Below are positions 13,856 through 22,725 of a stretch of 32,467 bases of DNA, one piece after another (position 1 is the stretch's first letter; every line of letters begins with the position of its first letter). The stretch covers positions 1-32,467 of the forward strand of contig JAGDCM010000113.1 in assembly GCA_017958545.1 (NCBI GenBank), written 5' to 3'. The position numbers and the translations under genes were made by a program. Under the pieces are notes generated by a model. The model ran no database searches. It was not told the origin of the DNA and worked only from the letters and a program-made list of their open reading frames with translations. This stretch comes from Bacteroidaceae bacterium (GTDB taxonomy: Bacteria > Bacteroidota > Bacteroidia > Bacteroidales > Bacteroidaceae).

Positions 13856-16756
13856 ATGGTAAACGACATCGTACTTTCCGGTCTCATCAATCTATTTGCC
13901 CTGTTCGGGGCAAAGGCGGGCATTGATGCCGAGACCTCAAAGGGTGTGCTGTCTACATATCTGAAACGACACTTCGGCATACGCTCCCTGGACGAATACC
14001 TCGGACTCTACGATGACCTAGCCGGGCTATATGAGGCAGAGCCCGATATCGACAAGGAAATGATTATCGAGGGCATCTGCACAAAACTGCGCAGCGAGAT
14101 ACCGCAGGAAGAGCAGTTGCTGATACTTCTACGTCTGATGGAGTTCTGCCATCTGGAGTCCACTTGCTTCCACGATGACGATGATATTTTCCAACATGTC
14201 GCTCATCACTTCAATGTGAACAAGCAGCTGATGGAGAACTTCCACACCTATGTGAAAGGAGAAACGAACAAACACGTTCTCGTACAGCAGTTCCCACATT
14301 GGAAAGGCGGAATAAAGACCCTGTGGATGGAGGATGAGAATATTCTCGTATTCACATACATGGGTGAAGACGAGGTACTCATGAACGACATCCCTGTCGT
14401 ATCGGGCATCTTCCAGGTGTGGCAGCAAAGCGGAGTCCTTAAGTCGCATTACGGAGCGCCGCTCTACTTTCCTACAATACTGGAAGCTTATCGCCAAAGA
14501 AAGAATCGTCACACCATACATTTCCAGGGGCGCAACATTAATTTCCTATATCCCAATTCCGGGAACGGGTGCCACAACTTCTCCTTCGACCTTGAAAGCG
14601 GGCAGCTTGTAGCTATTATGGGCGGTAGCGGTTCCGGAAAAACCACACTCCTTTCCCTGCTCAACGGCAATCTGAAGCCGCAATCCGGAAGCATCACTAT
14701 CGACGGACACGATATCTCGGAAGATGACGCAAGAAGTCTCATCGGCAACGTGCCGCAGGACGACCTCCTTGTAGAGGAACTCACCGTGTGGCAGAATCTT
14801 CTGTACACAGCACGCTTCTGTTTCGAGGGACTTGACGACAAGGAAATAGACTCGCGCATCACACAGGTGCTGAAAGATTTGGATCTCTACCAGGTGAAGG
14901 ATCTTGTGGTGGGCAGTCCGCTGAAGAAAACCATCTCTGGCGGACAGCGAAAGCGACTGAACATCGCCTTGGAACTGTTGCGTGAACCTGCCGTACTTTT
15001 CCTCGACGAACCCACCAGCGGTCTCTCATCGGCAGATACCGAACGCGTGGTACTGCTGCTGAAGGAACAAGCCCGGAAAGGCCGTCTTGTCATTACCAAT
15101 ATTCACCAGCCGTCAAGCGATATCTATAAGCTTTTCGACCGTCTGTGGCTGTTAGACCAAGGCGGATATCCCGTCTATGACGGTAACCCAATTGATGCCA
15201 TCACCACATTCAAGACGGCAGCCAATTATGCAGACTCGCAGATGAGCATGTGTCCCACTTGCGGTGCAGTGAATCCAGAGGTGATACTTAATATCATCGA
15301 TGAAAAGGCCTTGTCGAAAAGCGGTAAGCAAACAGATAAACGCAAGGTAACACCGAAGGAATGGCATGAAATGTACCTTTCCAGGAAAGAAGGCTTAAGC
15401 GAAGTAGAGGTTATTGAACTGCCACCCAACGAACAACACCGGCCCAACCTTTTCCGACAGTTCTGCATATTCCTCGAACGCGACCTTAAATGCAAAGCCA
15501 CCAACGCGCAATATATCCTAATCACGCTCTTGGAGGCTCCACTTCTGGCTCTTGTCTGTGCGTGGCTTACGCACTATGCCCCGGAGACGGGTTACACGCT
15601 GATGGACAACAAAAACTTTGTGTCCTATCTCTTCATGGCCGTTATCGTGGCAACATTCATAGGAATGAGCGGTTCGGCAGAAGAAATCATCCGTGACAGG
15701 AGTCTGCAGAAGAGGGAGAAGTTCCTGCGTCTCTCCTATAGTTCCTACATCTGGAGCAAAGTGGTATATTCCGTGATGGTGAGTCTCTTGCAAACGGCAT
15801 TGTTCACGCTTGTTGGCGGATTTGTAATGGGGCTCATGGGAACTCTCTCAATCTGGTGGCTCGTATTGTTTGTTACGGCATTCCTTGCCCGACTGACAGG
15901 ACTGATTCTCTCACAGTGGCTCAACTCTGTGGTGAACATCTATATCAGCATTCCCATTCTGCTTATTCCACAGATACTGCTCTGCGGACTGGTTGTCTCT
16001 TTCTCCGATCTTACACCACGAAGCACTACCGGTAATGTGCCCTTAATCGGAGATGTAATACCGTCACGATGGTCATTCGAGGCCTTGGCTGTTTCACAAT
16101 TCAGCAGCAACCGCTATGAGGCCCCGCTTTTTGAGGTGCAACGCGAACGTTACCGTCTGCAATACGAACAATGGGGTGTCATCTACCAGATGAAAAGCGA
16201 ACTGGAAACGATGAAGGACGAACAGAGAAGGGGCATTGAAGTAAACCCTGAGCACAAACAGGTTATCTTTACAGAACTGCCGCGACTCACAGCTCTCTGC
16301 GAGTTGGCCCCATATAAGGGTGACAGTTCCTACCAAAGCATCAAGGACTATCTCCTTGAGTTGGAGGATGTGGTTAAAACACGCAGCAACCGATGGACAC
16401 TCCTGGAAGACCGCATCACAACAGACAGAATCAAAGAACTCGGAAAGGACGGACTGCGACAACTCAAACGGGACAATTACAATATCGCTTTGCAGGATTT
16501 CGTCACCGGTGCCGATCAGACATCGCTTAGCAAGATTGTTGACGGACACATCGTGGCAAAAGCAGGAGCTGTATGGCTGCTGCCGAAGAGCAAATGCGGC
16601 AGGGCTCCGTTCTATTCCTCCGTCAAACTCATCGGAAATCACAGCATACCCACATTGCTATACAATATGATGGTTCTTTGCCTTATGGCATGTGTGGCCA
16701 TTATACTGCTACTTATGAATATTCCAGAAAAATTACGTAAAAATATTAACCCTTAA
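13856..16756 (+). CDS. Large ABCG-like ABC transporter (ATPase fused to permease)
   Basis: A half-transporter of 966 residues with the ATPase before the membrane domain. Residues about 1-100 form a helical TerB-like region, followed by a linker of about 100 residues. The ATPase has Walker A GGSGSGKTT (about 256-264), signature SGGQRKRLN, Walker B VLFLDEPTSGLSSADT and switch NIHQPSSD, all intact. The C-terminal ABC-2/ABCG-type domain has about six membrane segments. It carries a large polar, partly coiled-coil loop of about 200 residues (SNRYEAPLFEVQRERYRLQYEQW to KSKCGRAPFYSS) before the last helix. I chose ATG 13856 because the promoter lies between it and the upstream ATG. The substrate is unknown. 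The lipoprotein gene follows 16 bases later. Confidence 0.85.
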   Translation: MVNDIVLSGLINLFALFGAKAGIDAETSKGVLSTYLKRHFGIRSLDEYLGLYDDLAGLYEAEPDIDKEMIIEGICTKLRSEIPQEEQLLILLRLMEFCHLESTCFHDDDDIFQHVAHHFNVNKQLMENFHTYVKGETNKHVLVQQFPHWKGGIKTLWMEDENILVFTYMGEDEVLMNDIPVVSGIFQVWQQSGVLKSHYGAPLYFPTILEAYRQRKNRHTIHFQGRNINFLYPNSGNGCHNFSFDLESGQLVAIMGGSGSGKTTLLSLLNGNLKPQSGSITIDGHDISEDDARSLIGNVPQDDLLVEELTVWQNLLYTARFCFEGLDDKEIDSRITQVLKDLDLYQVKDLVVGSPLKKTISGGQRKRLNIALELLREPAVLFLDEPTSGLSSADTERVVLLLKEQARKGRLVITNIHQPSSDIYKLFDRLWLLDQGGYPVYDGNPIDAITTFKTAANYADSQMSMCPTCGAVNPEVILNIIDEKALSKSGKQTDKRKVTPKEWHEMYLSRKEGLSEVEVIELPPNEQHRPNLFRQFCIFLERDLKCKATNAQYILITLLEAPLLALVCAWLTHYAPETGYTLMDNKNFVSYLFMAVIVATFIGMSGSAEEIIRDRSLQKREKFLRLSYSSYIWSKVVYSVMVSLLQTALFTLVGGFVMGLMGTLSIWWLVLFVTAFLARLTGLILSQWLNSVVNIYISIPILLIPQILLCGLVVSFSDLTPRSTTGNVPLIGDVIPSRWSFEALAVSQFSSNRYEAPLFEVQRERYRLQYEQWGVIYQMKSELETMKDEQRRGIEVNPEHKQVIFTELPRLTALCELAPYKGDSSYQSIKDYLLELEDVVKTRSNRWTLLEDRITTDRIKELGKDGLRQLKRDNYNIALQDFVTGADQTSLSKIVDGHIVAKAGAVWLLPKSKCGRAPFYSSVKLIGNHSIPTLLYNMMVLCLMACVAIILLLMNIPEKLRKNINP

Positions 16757-16772
16757 CAAAAAAAACAAGAAC

Positions 16773-17570
16773 ATGAAAAAAATTCTTTTTCTCGCTGCAG
16801 CATTCGTCCTCACAGTGGCATCCTGCGGCAACAAGCAACAGTCTGTTTCCGAAGATCAGGACAGCGTAAAGGCATTTGAGCAAAGCCAGATTGAGGCAAG
16901 CATCAAGATTCAGCTCGACTCTCTCGCTGCTGAAGCAAAGCGTCTCAAGGGCATCCCTGGTATCCAGAACATGAAGGACGGCATCCAACTGACCGATGAG
17001 GAGAAGATGGTAAAGCCCACTTATCTGATGGATCCAGCAGAAGTTAGCGACCTGCAGACCCTGAGTGAGAAATATCGCGCACTCGCCATGCTTTTCGTTG
17101 ACAAGAAGGTTGCTGAAGCTTACGATATGGACCTTACCGCCTATGACGAGGCTATCTCCAAACTGCTCGCTGAAGTGAACGACCCTGCTTTGGGTGCGTT
17201 GAACTCCAATACGAGCTACGAGGAGAATATCTCTACTCTCTATGATGCAGAGAATGCTGCCGGTCGTATCAACCTCTTCTGGGAAATGACAACAGCATCT
17301 ACTGTTGAGCAGGTGTACGTTCTTTGCCAGAACATTGACAAATACATCACTGCTATCGACGATGAGGCTGCCGAGAACATGACTTTCCGCATGATTCTGC
17401 TGACAGACGCCATGGATCGTCTCGCTGATTATGACAGCAATGTGGCTGAACTCAACGATGCAATACAGCCTCTCAAGATATTGGATGCCCTGACTGTTGA
17501 TCAACTCAAGGCTCAACTTGAGGAACTCAAGGGTGACATCGATGTCGTTCGCACTTCTCTGCTGAAGTAA
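16773..17570 (+). CDS. Lipoprotein of unknown function
   Basis: A 265-residue lipoprotein with signal peptide MKKILFLAAAFVLTVASC followed by GNKQQ. The mature part is almost entirely acidic and helical (QSQIEASIKIQLDSLAAEAKRL, then YRALAMLFVDKKVAEAYDMDLTAYDEAISKLLAEVND), without recognisable domains. It follows the ABC transporter closely and ends in a strong terminator, so the two probably form one unit and it may be an accessory protein of the transporter; this is inference from position only. Codon use looks like that of highly expressed genes (many aag, ctc, gct). Confidence 0.75.
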   Translation: MKKILFLAAAFVLTVASCGNKQQSVSEDQDSVKAFEQSQIEASIKIQLDSLAAEAKRLKGIPGIQNMKDGIQLTDEEKMVKPTYLMDPAEVSDLQTLSEKYRALAMLFVDKKVAEAYDMDLTAYDEAISKLLAEVNDPALGALNSNTSYEENISTLYDAENAAGRINLFWEMTTASTVEQVYVLCQNIDKYITAIDDEAAENMTFRMILLTDAMDRLADYDSNVAELNDAIQPLKILDALTVDQLKAQLEELKGDIDVVRTSLLK

Positions 17571-17591
17571 GTACGGGCTATACCTATCATA

Positions 17592-17650
17592 CAATACTCC
17601 TTTCGGACCCGGAAAACGTCCTGGCACGAAAGGAGTATTGTTCTTCATTT
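17592..17650 (+). terminator. Strong intrinsic terminator
   Basis: A perfect 14-base-pair stem (CAATACTCCTTTCG 17592-17605 with CGAAAGGAGTATTG 17627-17640) is followed by TTCTTCATTTTT. It lies 22 bases after the lipoprotein stop and separates it from the kinase-like gene. Confidence 0.8.
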
Positions 17651-17687
17651 TTAGCGCAAATCCATACACCTGACATCTTTTAACACT

Positions 17688-18329
17688 ATGGAAGAAAAGA
17701 AATTCATCATTACAATCAATCGCGAATACGGTACCGGAGGACGCACAATTGCTTACAAGCTGGGCGAACTGCTGGGAGTGAAGATTTACGACAGAGCAAT
17801 ACTTGAGAAACTGTCAGAACATTTTCAGTTAACTGCCGATGAGATGGAAATGCTCAAGGGACGTAAGTCTCACTGGTGGGACGAGTTCTTCTCTCTGTAC
17901 AGTCAGTATGATATTGCCGGTCGAATCACCATGGAGGTTCCCGCTTATGTCACATCACAGCAACTGTATGATGCAGAAGAGCAACTGTTGCGCGGTCTTG
18001 TATGTCAGGAATCGTGCATCATTGTCGGACGCACAGGTTTTCATATTTTCAAGGACGACCCAACAGCTTTTAAGATAATGCTCATCGCATCGGAAGAGAA
18101 GCGTCTGAACCGTATCATGCAGAAGTTCGATATCAACAAGAAAGAGGCGCTCCGTCGTATGGAGGAAATAGACAAGGCACGCGAAAACTTCACTCAGACG
18201 TTTGCCGGAGTATCGCGCTACGATGCCCGCAATTATGACATTGTCTGGAATATCGGCAATCTCGATGATGCCGAATCCACTGTCGAAATACTTGCCGACG
18301 TAATCCGCAAGCGCTACAATCTAAAATAG
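17688..18329 (+). CDS. Cytidylate-kinase-like family protein
   Basis: A 213-residue P-loop protein of the cytidylate-kinase-like family (Cmk relative, not the essential Cmk itself). The nucleotide loop is REYGTGGRTIAYKLGELLG (about 12-30), followed by the conserved KIYDRAILEKLSE and the LID-like SEEKRLNRIMQKFDINKKEALRRMEEIDKARENF. In the family the C-terminus often contains the pattern YDxxxNIGNLDDAE, seen here as YDIVWNIGNLDDAES. True substrates of this family are not established. It is convergent with the GH97 gene, whose stop is 6 bases away; no terminator was visible between them. Confidence 0.85.
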   Translation: MEEKKFIITINREYGTGGRTIAYKLGELLGVKIYDRAILEKLSEHFQLTADEMEMLKGRKSHWWDEFFSLYSQYDIAGRITMEVPAYVTSQQLYDAEEQLLRGLVCQESCIIVGRTGFHIFKDDPTAFKIMLIASEEKRLNRIMQKFDINKKEALRRMEEIDKARENFTQTFAGVSRYDARNYDIVWNIGNLDDAESTVEILADVIRKRYNLK

Positions 18330-18335
18330 CTTGTC

Positions 18336-20390
18336 TTAGAAAAGCACTGCGCCACTTTTGGGGGCAACAGTGAGTTTCAATATACCCTTTTTATCAGCAG
18401 TAATCGCTATTTGAGACGGGCTCTTGCCGTCTGCTCCGTCGTTTATCATCTGCCACTTGCCATGAGCGGCATCGCCATTTGGCAATTGTGATGATGATGT
18501 CGAACCTTTCAGAAGATTAAGGTTCAGTGTTATTGTGCGTGGATTCTGGTCTGCATTCATGACAGCAACGTACCACTTGCCGTCCATTGCCTGACGAGCC
18601 AGCACACAATACTTGCCGGGATAACCCTCCAAGAACCTGGCATCCTGCCACTGTGTGGGCACTTGCTTCATGAAATCAATCTCAAATGCCGGGGCTGTTT
18701 CCAAATCCAAGGGAGTAAGTGCGAAATTCTGCACGATATTCTGGAAAGCAATGGCTGTTGCCAACTCAAATGCATCTCCCACAACACGTACTCTGCCACC
18801 CTTGCCGCTACGTGTCAAGTGACGCTGCAGAACGGTACCACCGAACTCCATACTTCCGACAGCATTGCGGATGAAGGGATGCAAGCACGCATTCTGTCCT
18901 TCCATATCGTCAAAGTGCTGGTTAAATACCAGATTTTCTGAAGCAAGGACCGCTTCACTTCCCACATAATTGGGATACATGCGCTCCCATCCTCTGGGCA
19001 ACGTGCATCCATGGAAAATCACTTGGATACCGTAGTCATTCGCATCGGACAGTATCTGCTCGTAGAGTTTTATCGTCTCCTGCTTGTCACCACCGAAGAA
19101 ATCCACCTTGATGCCCTTCACTCCGTGTTTGGCAAGCCATGCCATCTCTTTCTTGCGAACGATGGGAGAATACATCCTGTTCTTGGCACACTGAGGAGCA
19201 TCGTTCCAACCGCCGTTGGAATTATACCATACAAATGGAGCCACTCCTTTTTCCTTGGCATAGGCAAAAAGCTGTTCCATACGCTCTCTTCCTATATTGG
19301 TCTCCCAACCGCCGTCTATGAGACAGTATTCCCATCCCAGCCTTGCTGCAAGATCGATAAATGTCACCTGATCGTCGTAGACAATACTCTCATCCTGCCA
19401 AATAATCCAACTCCATGTGCTGCGTCCTCCTTTATATTCCTGTGACGGTTCATAAAGTTCCTCTACAACATCCCATGTCACGGTAGATTCCACTATCGGA
19501 GCCAGATTCGGAGCCAATGATACGGTACGCCATGGTGTAGTGCCCGGTAAACCGATTTGAGCTCCCGTACTGCCGAATCCGTTATTCTCCTCCGGCATAG
19601 GGAAAGCTATCGTAAAGAGGCCGTCATGAGAACCCTCCGAAAGATGTGAACCGCAGTAGCGTCCGTCCAAGCCAGTCTCAGAAATTTCAACCCATCCCTT
19701 CTGTCCTACACGGAAAAGACACGGAAATGTCCATCCATGACCGTATTTAGACGGTGTACCCATAGGGGCATCCAACACATATTCCTCTTCGTAAGAAGGT
19801 TTCGTGCGCTTCCATCCAATAAGGGCATCGCTTTGCGGGCAAATAAACGATGTTGCCTCGTCCGGCAGATTGAAACCGGTAACTTCGCCGTTTACCACCA
19901 AAGCGGCACATTCGCCCTGCATCGGTACAAGATAGCGGAAAGCAATCTTGCAATCACCCACCCAGAGTTCCAGAGTCATGCGTCTGCCACCTTCCGCTTT
20001 CAACGGAAATAGCGCAGTCGTATATTCCGTGTCTACATTCGCCTTTTTGCTCTGTCGCACAGTATAGGACACCTGACGTTTCGAAATCGTCGGTTCACCC
20101 ACAGCTTCCAGATTACGAGAGAAGTCGCCTTCATTAGTATAAAGACCTAAAGGGCTCGACTCCAACAGTTCTACATATTCGTTCTTTTTCCCTTTTTGGA
20201 TGTAACCTGCCTCGTATGTCAGCAGTCCCCTATTAAGACTTACCGTTACTCTTGTCTGGCTGTCAGGACTTTCAACAGTCCATGTGGCATCATTCAACTC
20301 TCTTCTTTCCTGTGCTCCGCAAATAGCGACAAACACAAGCAAAAAAAGGACCATGAACGAGCCCCTGTTTGCAATCACTTTGTTTTTCAT
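18336..20390 (-). CDS. Glycoside hydrolase family 97 (probable alpha-galactosidase/alpha-glucosidase)
   Basis: A secreted 684-residue GH97 enzyme. I chose ATG 20390 because it gives the signal peptide MKNKVIANRGSFMVLFLLVFVAICGA; the frame is open upstream, but only into the previous gene. The order is N-terminal beta-sandwich (WTVESPDSQTRVTVSLNRGLLTYE), catalytic barrel (STWSWIIWQDESIVYDDQ, YCLIDGGWE, GVKGIKVDFFGGDKQ) and C-terminal beta domain. The Asp in KVDFF sits where retaining GH97 alpha-galactosidases carry their nucleophile, so I favour a retaining enzyme over an inverting SusB-like one; this is inference. The start overlaps the upstream RecQ-tail gene as ATGA. No SusC/D or regulator lies beside it, and it shares an operon with rpoD. 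Confidence 0.9.
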   Translation of the reverse strand: MKNKVIANRGSFMVLFLLVFVAICGAQERRELNDATWTVESPDSQTRVTVSLNRGLLTYEAGYIQKGKKNEYVELLESSPLGLYTNEGDFSRNLEAVGEPTISKRQVSYTVRQSKKANVDTEYTTALFPLKAEGGRRMTLELWVGDCKIAFRYLVPMQGECAALVVNGEVTGFNLPDEATSFICPQSDALIGWKRTKPSYEEEYVLDAPMGTPSKYGHGWTFPCLFRVGQKGWVEISETGLDGRYCGSHLSEGSHDGLFTIAFPMPEENNGFGSTGAQIGLPGTTPWRTVSLAPNLAPIVESTVTWDVVEELYEPSQEYKGGRSTWSWIIWQDESIVYDDQVTFIDLAARLGWEYCLIDGGWETNIGRERMEQLFAYAKEKGVAPFVWYNSNGGWNDAPQCAKNRMYSPIVRKKEMAWLAKHGVKGIKVDFFGGDKQETIKLYEQILSDANDYGIQVIFHGCTLPRGWERMYPNYVGSEAVLASENLVFNQHFDDMEGQNACLHPFIRNAVGSMEFGGTVLQRHLTRSGKGGRVRVVGDAFELATAIAFQNIVQNFALTPLDLETAPAFEIDFMKQVPTQWQDARFLEGYPGKYCVLARQAMDGKWYVAVMNADQNPRTITLNLNLLKGSTSSSQLPNGDAAHGKWQMINDGADGKSPSQIAITADKKGILKLTVAPKSGAVLF

Positions 20391-21040
20391 AGTGTTTTCC
20401 AAAGGTAATGTATCAACCGTAATTCCTGTGTCTTGTACACATCGCCCCATTCCTCGATACATAGTGCCATGTCGTCACCGTTTTCATCGAAGAAATCCAG
20501 TATTTCCTGTGTATCTTGCTTTTCAATCACTTCATCCACAAAATATCGGATGTTAAAACGGTGTCCCATTGACAGCATCTTGTCCAATTCGTCCAATACC
20601 GTGTCGAAATCCAGATGCTCCTGTTCTGAGAACTCGTCCAATGCTATCTTGCGGTCAATCGCCTTGATGAGTTTTATCTGCAATCGGGTGTGTTCGCTGC
20701 TGACATGCGCAAAATCTCCACTGCCGCGTCTCTGAGACAGGACAATGCTCAGTTTCATCGACAGTTCGTCATCCGAATTCGCATCCTCCGTATGTACTTC
20801 TATGGGTGTCGGTTCCTTGCGGAATTTCCTGCCTACAGGGGTTATTGCAACAGTCTTGCTTTTTGCCGGTTTGGTCTTCACAAAACCCTCATGAACAGCC
20901 TTCTCTGTCATCACCAACCAGAAATTGTCTTCCTCTCCTGCCAAACTCGTCATCTGGGCAGCCAACTCCTGACGTGATTTGGGTTCTGCCGACTCCGCCA
21001 GAACATCCAACAGTTTTACTATATAGCTACTTATTTCCAT
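20387..21040 (-). CDS. Stand-alone RecQ C-terminal-like protein (winged helix plus helical tail, no helicase)
   Basis: A 217-residue protein read from the ATG at 21040, which follows AAAAAGGA and begins 7 bases after the stop of the transferase gene; a TTG at 21061 is the alternative. Residues about 1-80 (LLDVLAES, EEDNFWLVMTEKAVHEGFVKT, VAITPVGRKFRKEP) resemble the RecQ RQC winged helix, in which DDRFW, a helix and LT..G.KFL occur in the same order. Residues about 120-217 (LIKAIDRKIALDEFSEQEHLDFDTVLDELDKML, NIRYFVDEVI, EILDFFDENGDDMALCIEEWGD, ELRLIHYLW) resemble the acidic helical tail of Bacteroidetes RecQ. No helicase domain is present. It may be a DNA-binding adaptor; function unknown. 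Confidence 0.65.
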   Translation of the reverse strand: MEISSYIVKLLDVLAESAEPKSRQELAAQMTSLAGEEDNFWLVMTEKAVHEGFVKTKPAKSKTVAITPVGRKFRKEPTPIEVHTEDANSDDELSMKLSIVLSQRRGSGDFAHVSSEHTRLQIKLIKAIDRKIALDEFSEQEHLDFDTVLDELDKMLSMGHRFNIRYFVDEVIEKQDTQEILDFFDENGDDMALCIEEWGDVYKTQELRLIHYLWKTL

Positions 21041-21047
21041 TTCCTTT

Positions 21048-22724
21048 TTATTCTTGAACAAACATGCCCCTTTGTTTCATCACCTCGATATCTATGGGCT
21101 CTAAGACATCTTCCAGACGCATCATCTTATTGTGGTCGTTAAGATAGGTACGCTGTGCTTTACTCTTATAGTTAGCATCCGCCAATGACAACTCTGTCTG
21201 CCCGTAATTACATTTGATACCCATAAGTGACAGCAGAGTGGGATATACACAATCCGACTGGAGAGGATCTTGCTGACGTGAAACCATCATACCCACACGA
21301 TCCTCGTGCAACGCATTATAACTGTCGCTCGTCCAACATATCAACGGCACGTGGAGCTGATAGTACGAAGGATACGGAGATGCATGCATATATAGTTTTC
21401 TCGCATCATCGTAAAGGTCTTCGCCATGATCGCTGATATAGAGCATCGCAGCAGGACGCCCGGTTGAATCAAGCTCCGCGATGAACGACGAGAGAATCCT
21501 GTCCGTCATACGTATGGCATTGTCGTAGGCATTCATTATTATATCACGGTTCGCAGCTGTCGGTTTCACGGCCAAGTCCGGCGTGAAATAAGCCTCCTCA
21601 CGTGTGTAGCGGTCACTGTATGTGGGATGTGAGCCATATGTGTGAATCACCATAAACAGACGCTCTCCTTTGTGTCTTTCCAACGCATCCCGGAGCAATG
21701 GTATCAGCAAATCATCCATTGGAGAACCGTGCAGCGAATCACGCTGAAAACGCACCTCCTGTGCCTGCTCCCCGATGAAATCGTTGAATGAGTGGTTGCG
21801 AGGCTCATTGGAGATAAACACCGTTGACCATCCCGCCTCATCTGCTGCAGCAATAATTCCTTTGGAAGTGTACAATACATCGAAATCCTCTGCCGTAGCC
21901 CTCGTCAGGATGATGGGCACACTCTTGTAAGTCGCATTCGACTGCGACATACAGTCCTTAAATACCAGCAGATTTGACTGCTTGGACAAATTCGGATTCG
22001 TATCACGGTCGTAACCGTTAATATTCCAGTTCGTGCCTCTCGACGTCTCTCCTACCACCATCAATACGACCTCCGGTATAGTGTCGCTGTCAGACTCCGT
22101 CACACCAAAGCGGAACTTCTCACATGCCTCCTTATATTTCGCGCTTGCATGCGCACGCGCGACGGCCAGTTTGAAATTATAGCATACATTAACTGGGAAA
22201 AAATCATCCAGAAAATGATAATCCTCGTTTCTCAAAGCCATCGCTGTGGGAATCACTGCAAAAATGAAAGGCAGTACGCCAATTATGCGCATATTCCTCC
22301 GGAACGACTTCTCGTATGGCTTTTCGCGCTTAACATGCCAGATTGCATAACCTATAGACGGCAGATAAATAAGACATACAGCAACGACTGACGGATATAT
22401 CTGTGTCAGCATCTCTCCAGCTTCATTAGGTGAAGTGGTCATCAGCGTAAGCCACATGTCCGTACCTATCACCCCTCGTCCGTAAAGATACCCCAATACT
22501 ATCTGGAAAGCACCGAGGAAAGCAAACGGAAACGCCCACAAGAAAGCCTTCGAGGGTTTCTTGAATGCCAGGAGGAAGAACCAGTAGAATGCCAGCGGTA
22601 GCAGAATCAGAACCACCTTACCTATTCCCACCATTCGCTCAGTGACGCAGACATCCACCTGCGGAATGAGCAGAATGAGGAGATAGATAAAGAAGAGCCT
22701 CCTTGCTGTCATAGCCGTCGACAT
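21048..22724 (-). CDS. Phosphoethanolamine transferase (EptA-like, sulfatase fold)
   Basis: A 558-residue inner-membrane enzyme that transfers phosphoethanolamine from phosphatidylethanolamine, most likely to lipid A or another envelope glycan; in other bacteria this lowers polymyxin sensitivity. Four or five membrane helices lie within residues 1-165. The sulfatase-fold catalytic domain has the nucleophile Thr227 in VVGETSRG with Glu226 as metal ligand. HTYGSHPTY and the metal site SDHGED are present, together with CMSQSNATYKSVPIILTRA, which fits the family's substrate region. It starts one base after the rpoD stop. The C-terminal tail (DHNKMMRLEDVLEPIDIEVM) is longer than in EptA. Confidence 0.88.
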   Translation of the reverse strand: MSTAMTARRLFFIYLLILLIPQVDVCVTERMVGIGKVVLILLPLAFYWFFLLAFKKPSKAFLWAFPFAFLGAFQIVLGYLYGRGVIGTDMWLTLMTTSPNEAGEMLTQIYPSVVAVCLIYLPSIGYAIWHVKREKPYEKSFRRNMRIIGVLPFIFAVIPTAMALRNEDYHFLDDFFPVNVCYNFKLAVARAHASAKYKEACEKFRFGVTESDSDTIPEVVLMVVGETSRGTNWNINGYDRDTNPNLSKQSNLLVFKDCMSQSNATYKSVPIILTRATAEDFDVLYTSKGIIAAADEAGWSTVFISNEPRNHSFNDFIGEQAQEVRFQRDSLHGSPMDDLLIPLLRDALERHKGERLFMVIHTYGSHPTYSDRYTREEAYFTPDLAVKPTAANRDIIMNAYDNAIRMTDRILSSFIAELDSTGRPAAMLYISDHGEDLYDDARKLYMHASPYPSYYQLHVPLICWTSDSYNALHEDRVGMMVSRQQDPLQSDCVYPTLLSLMGIKCNYGQTELSLADANYKSKAQRTYLNDHNKMMRLEDVLEPIDIEVMKQRGMFVQE

Positions 22725-22725
22725 A

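Noticed and set aside
16746-17669. Open frame of 307 codons opposite the lipoprotein gene
   Set aside because: The plus-strand gene has a clean lipoprotein signal and terminator; the antisense frame runs through that terminator and has no recognisable content.
4061-20390. A polysaccharide utilisation locus built from GH2, PL11 and GH97
   Set aside because: The three carbohydrases are far apart, on different transcripts among housekeeping genes, and there is no SusC/SusD pair or hybrid regulator with them.
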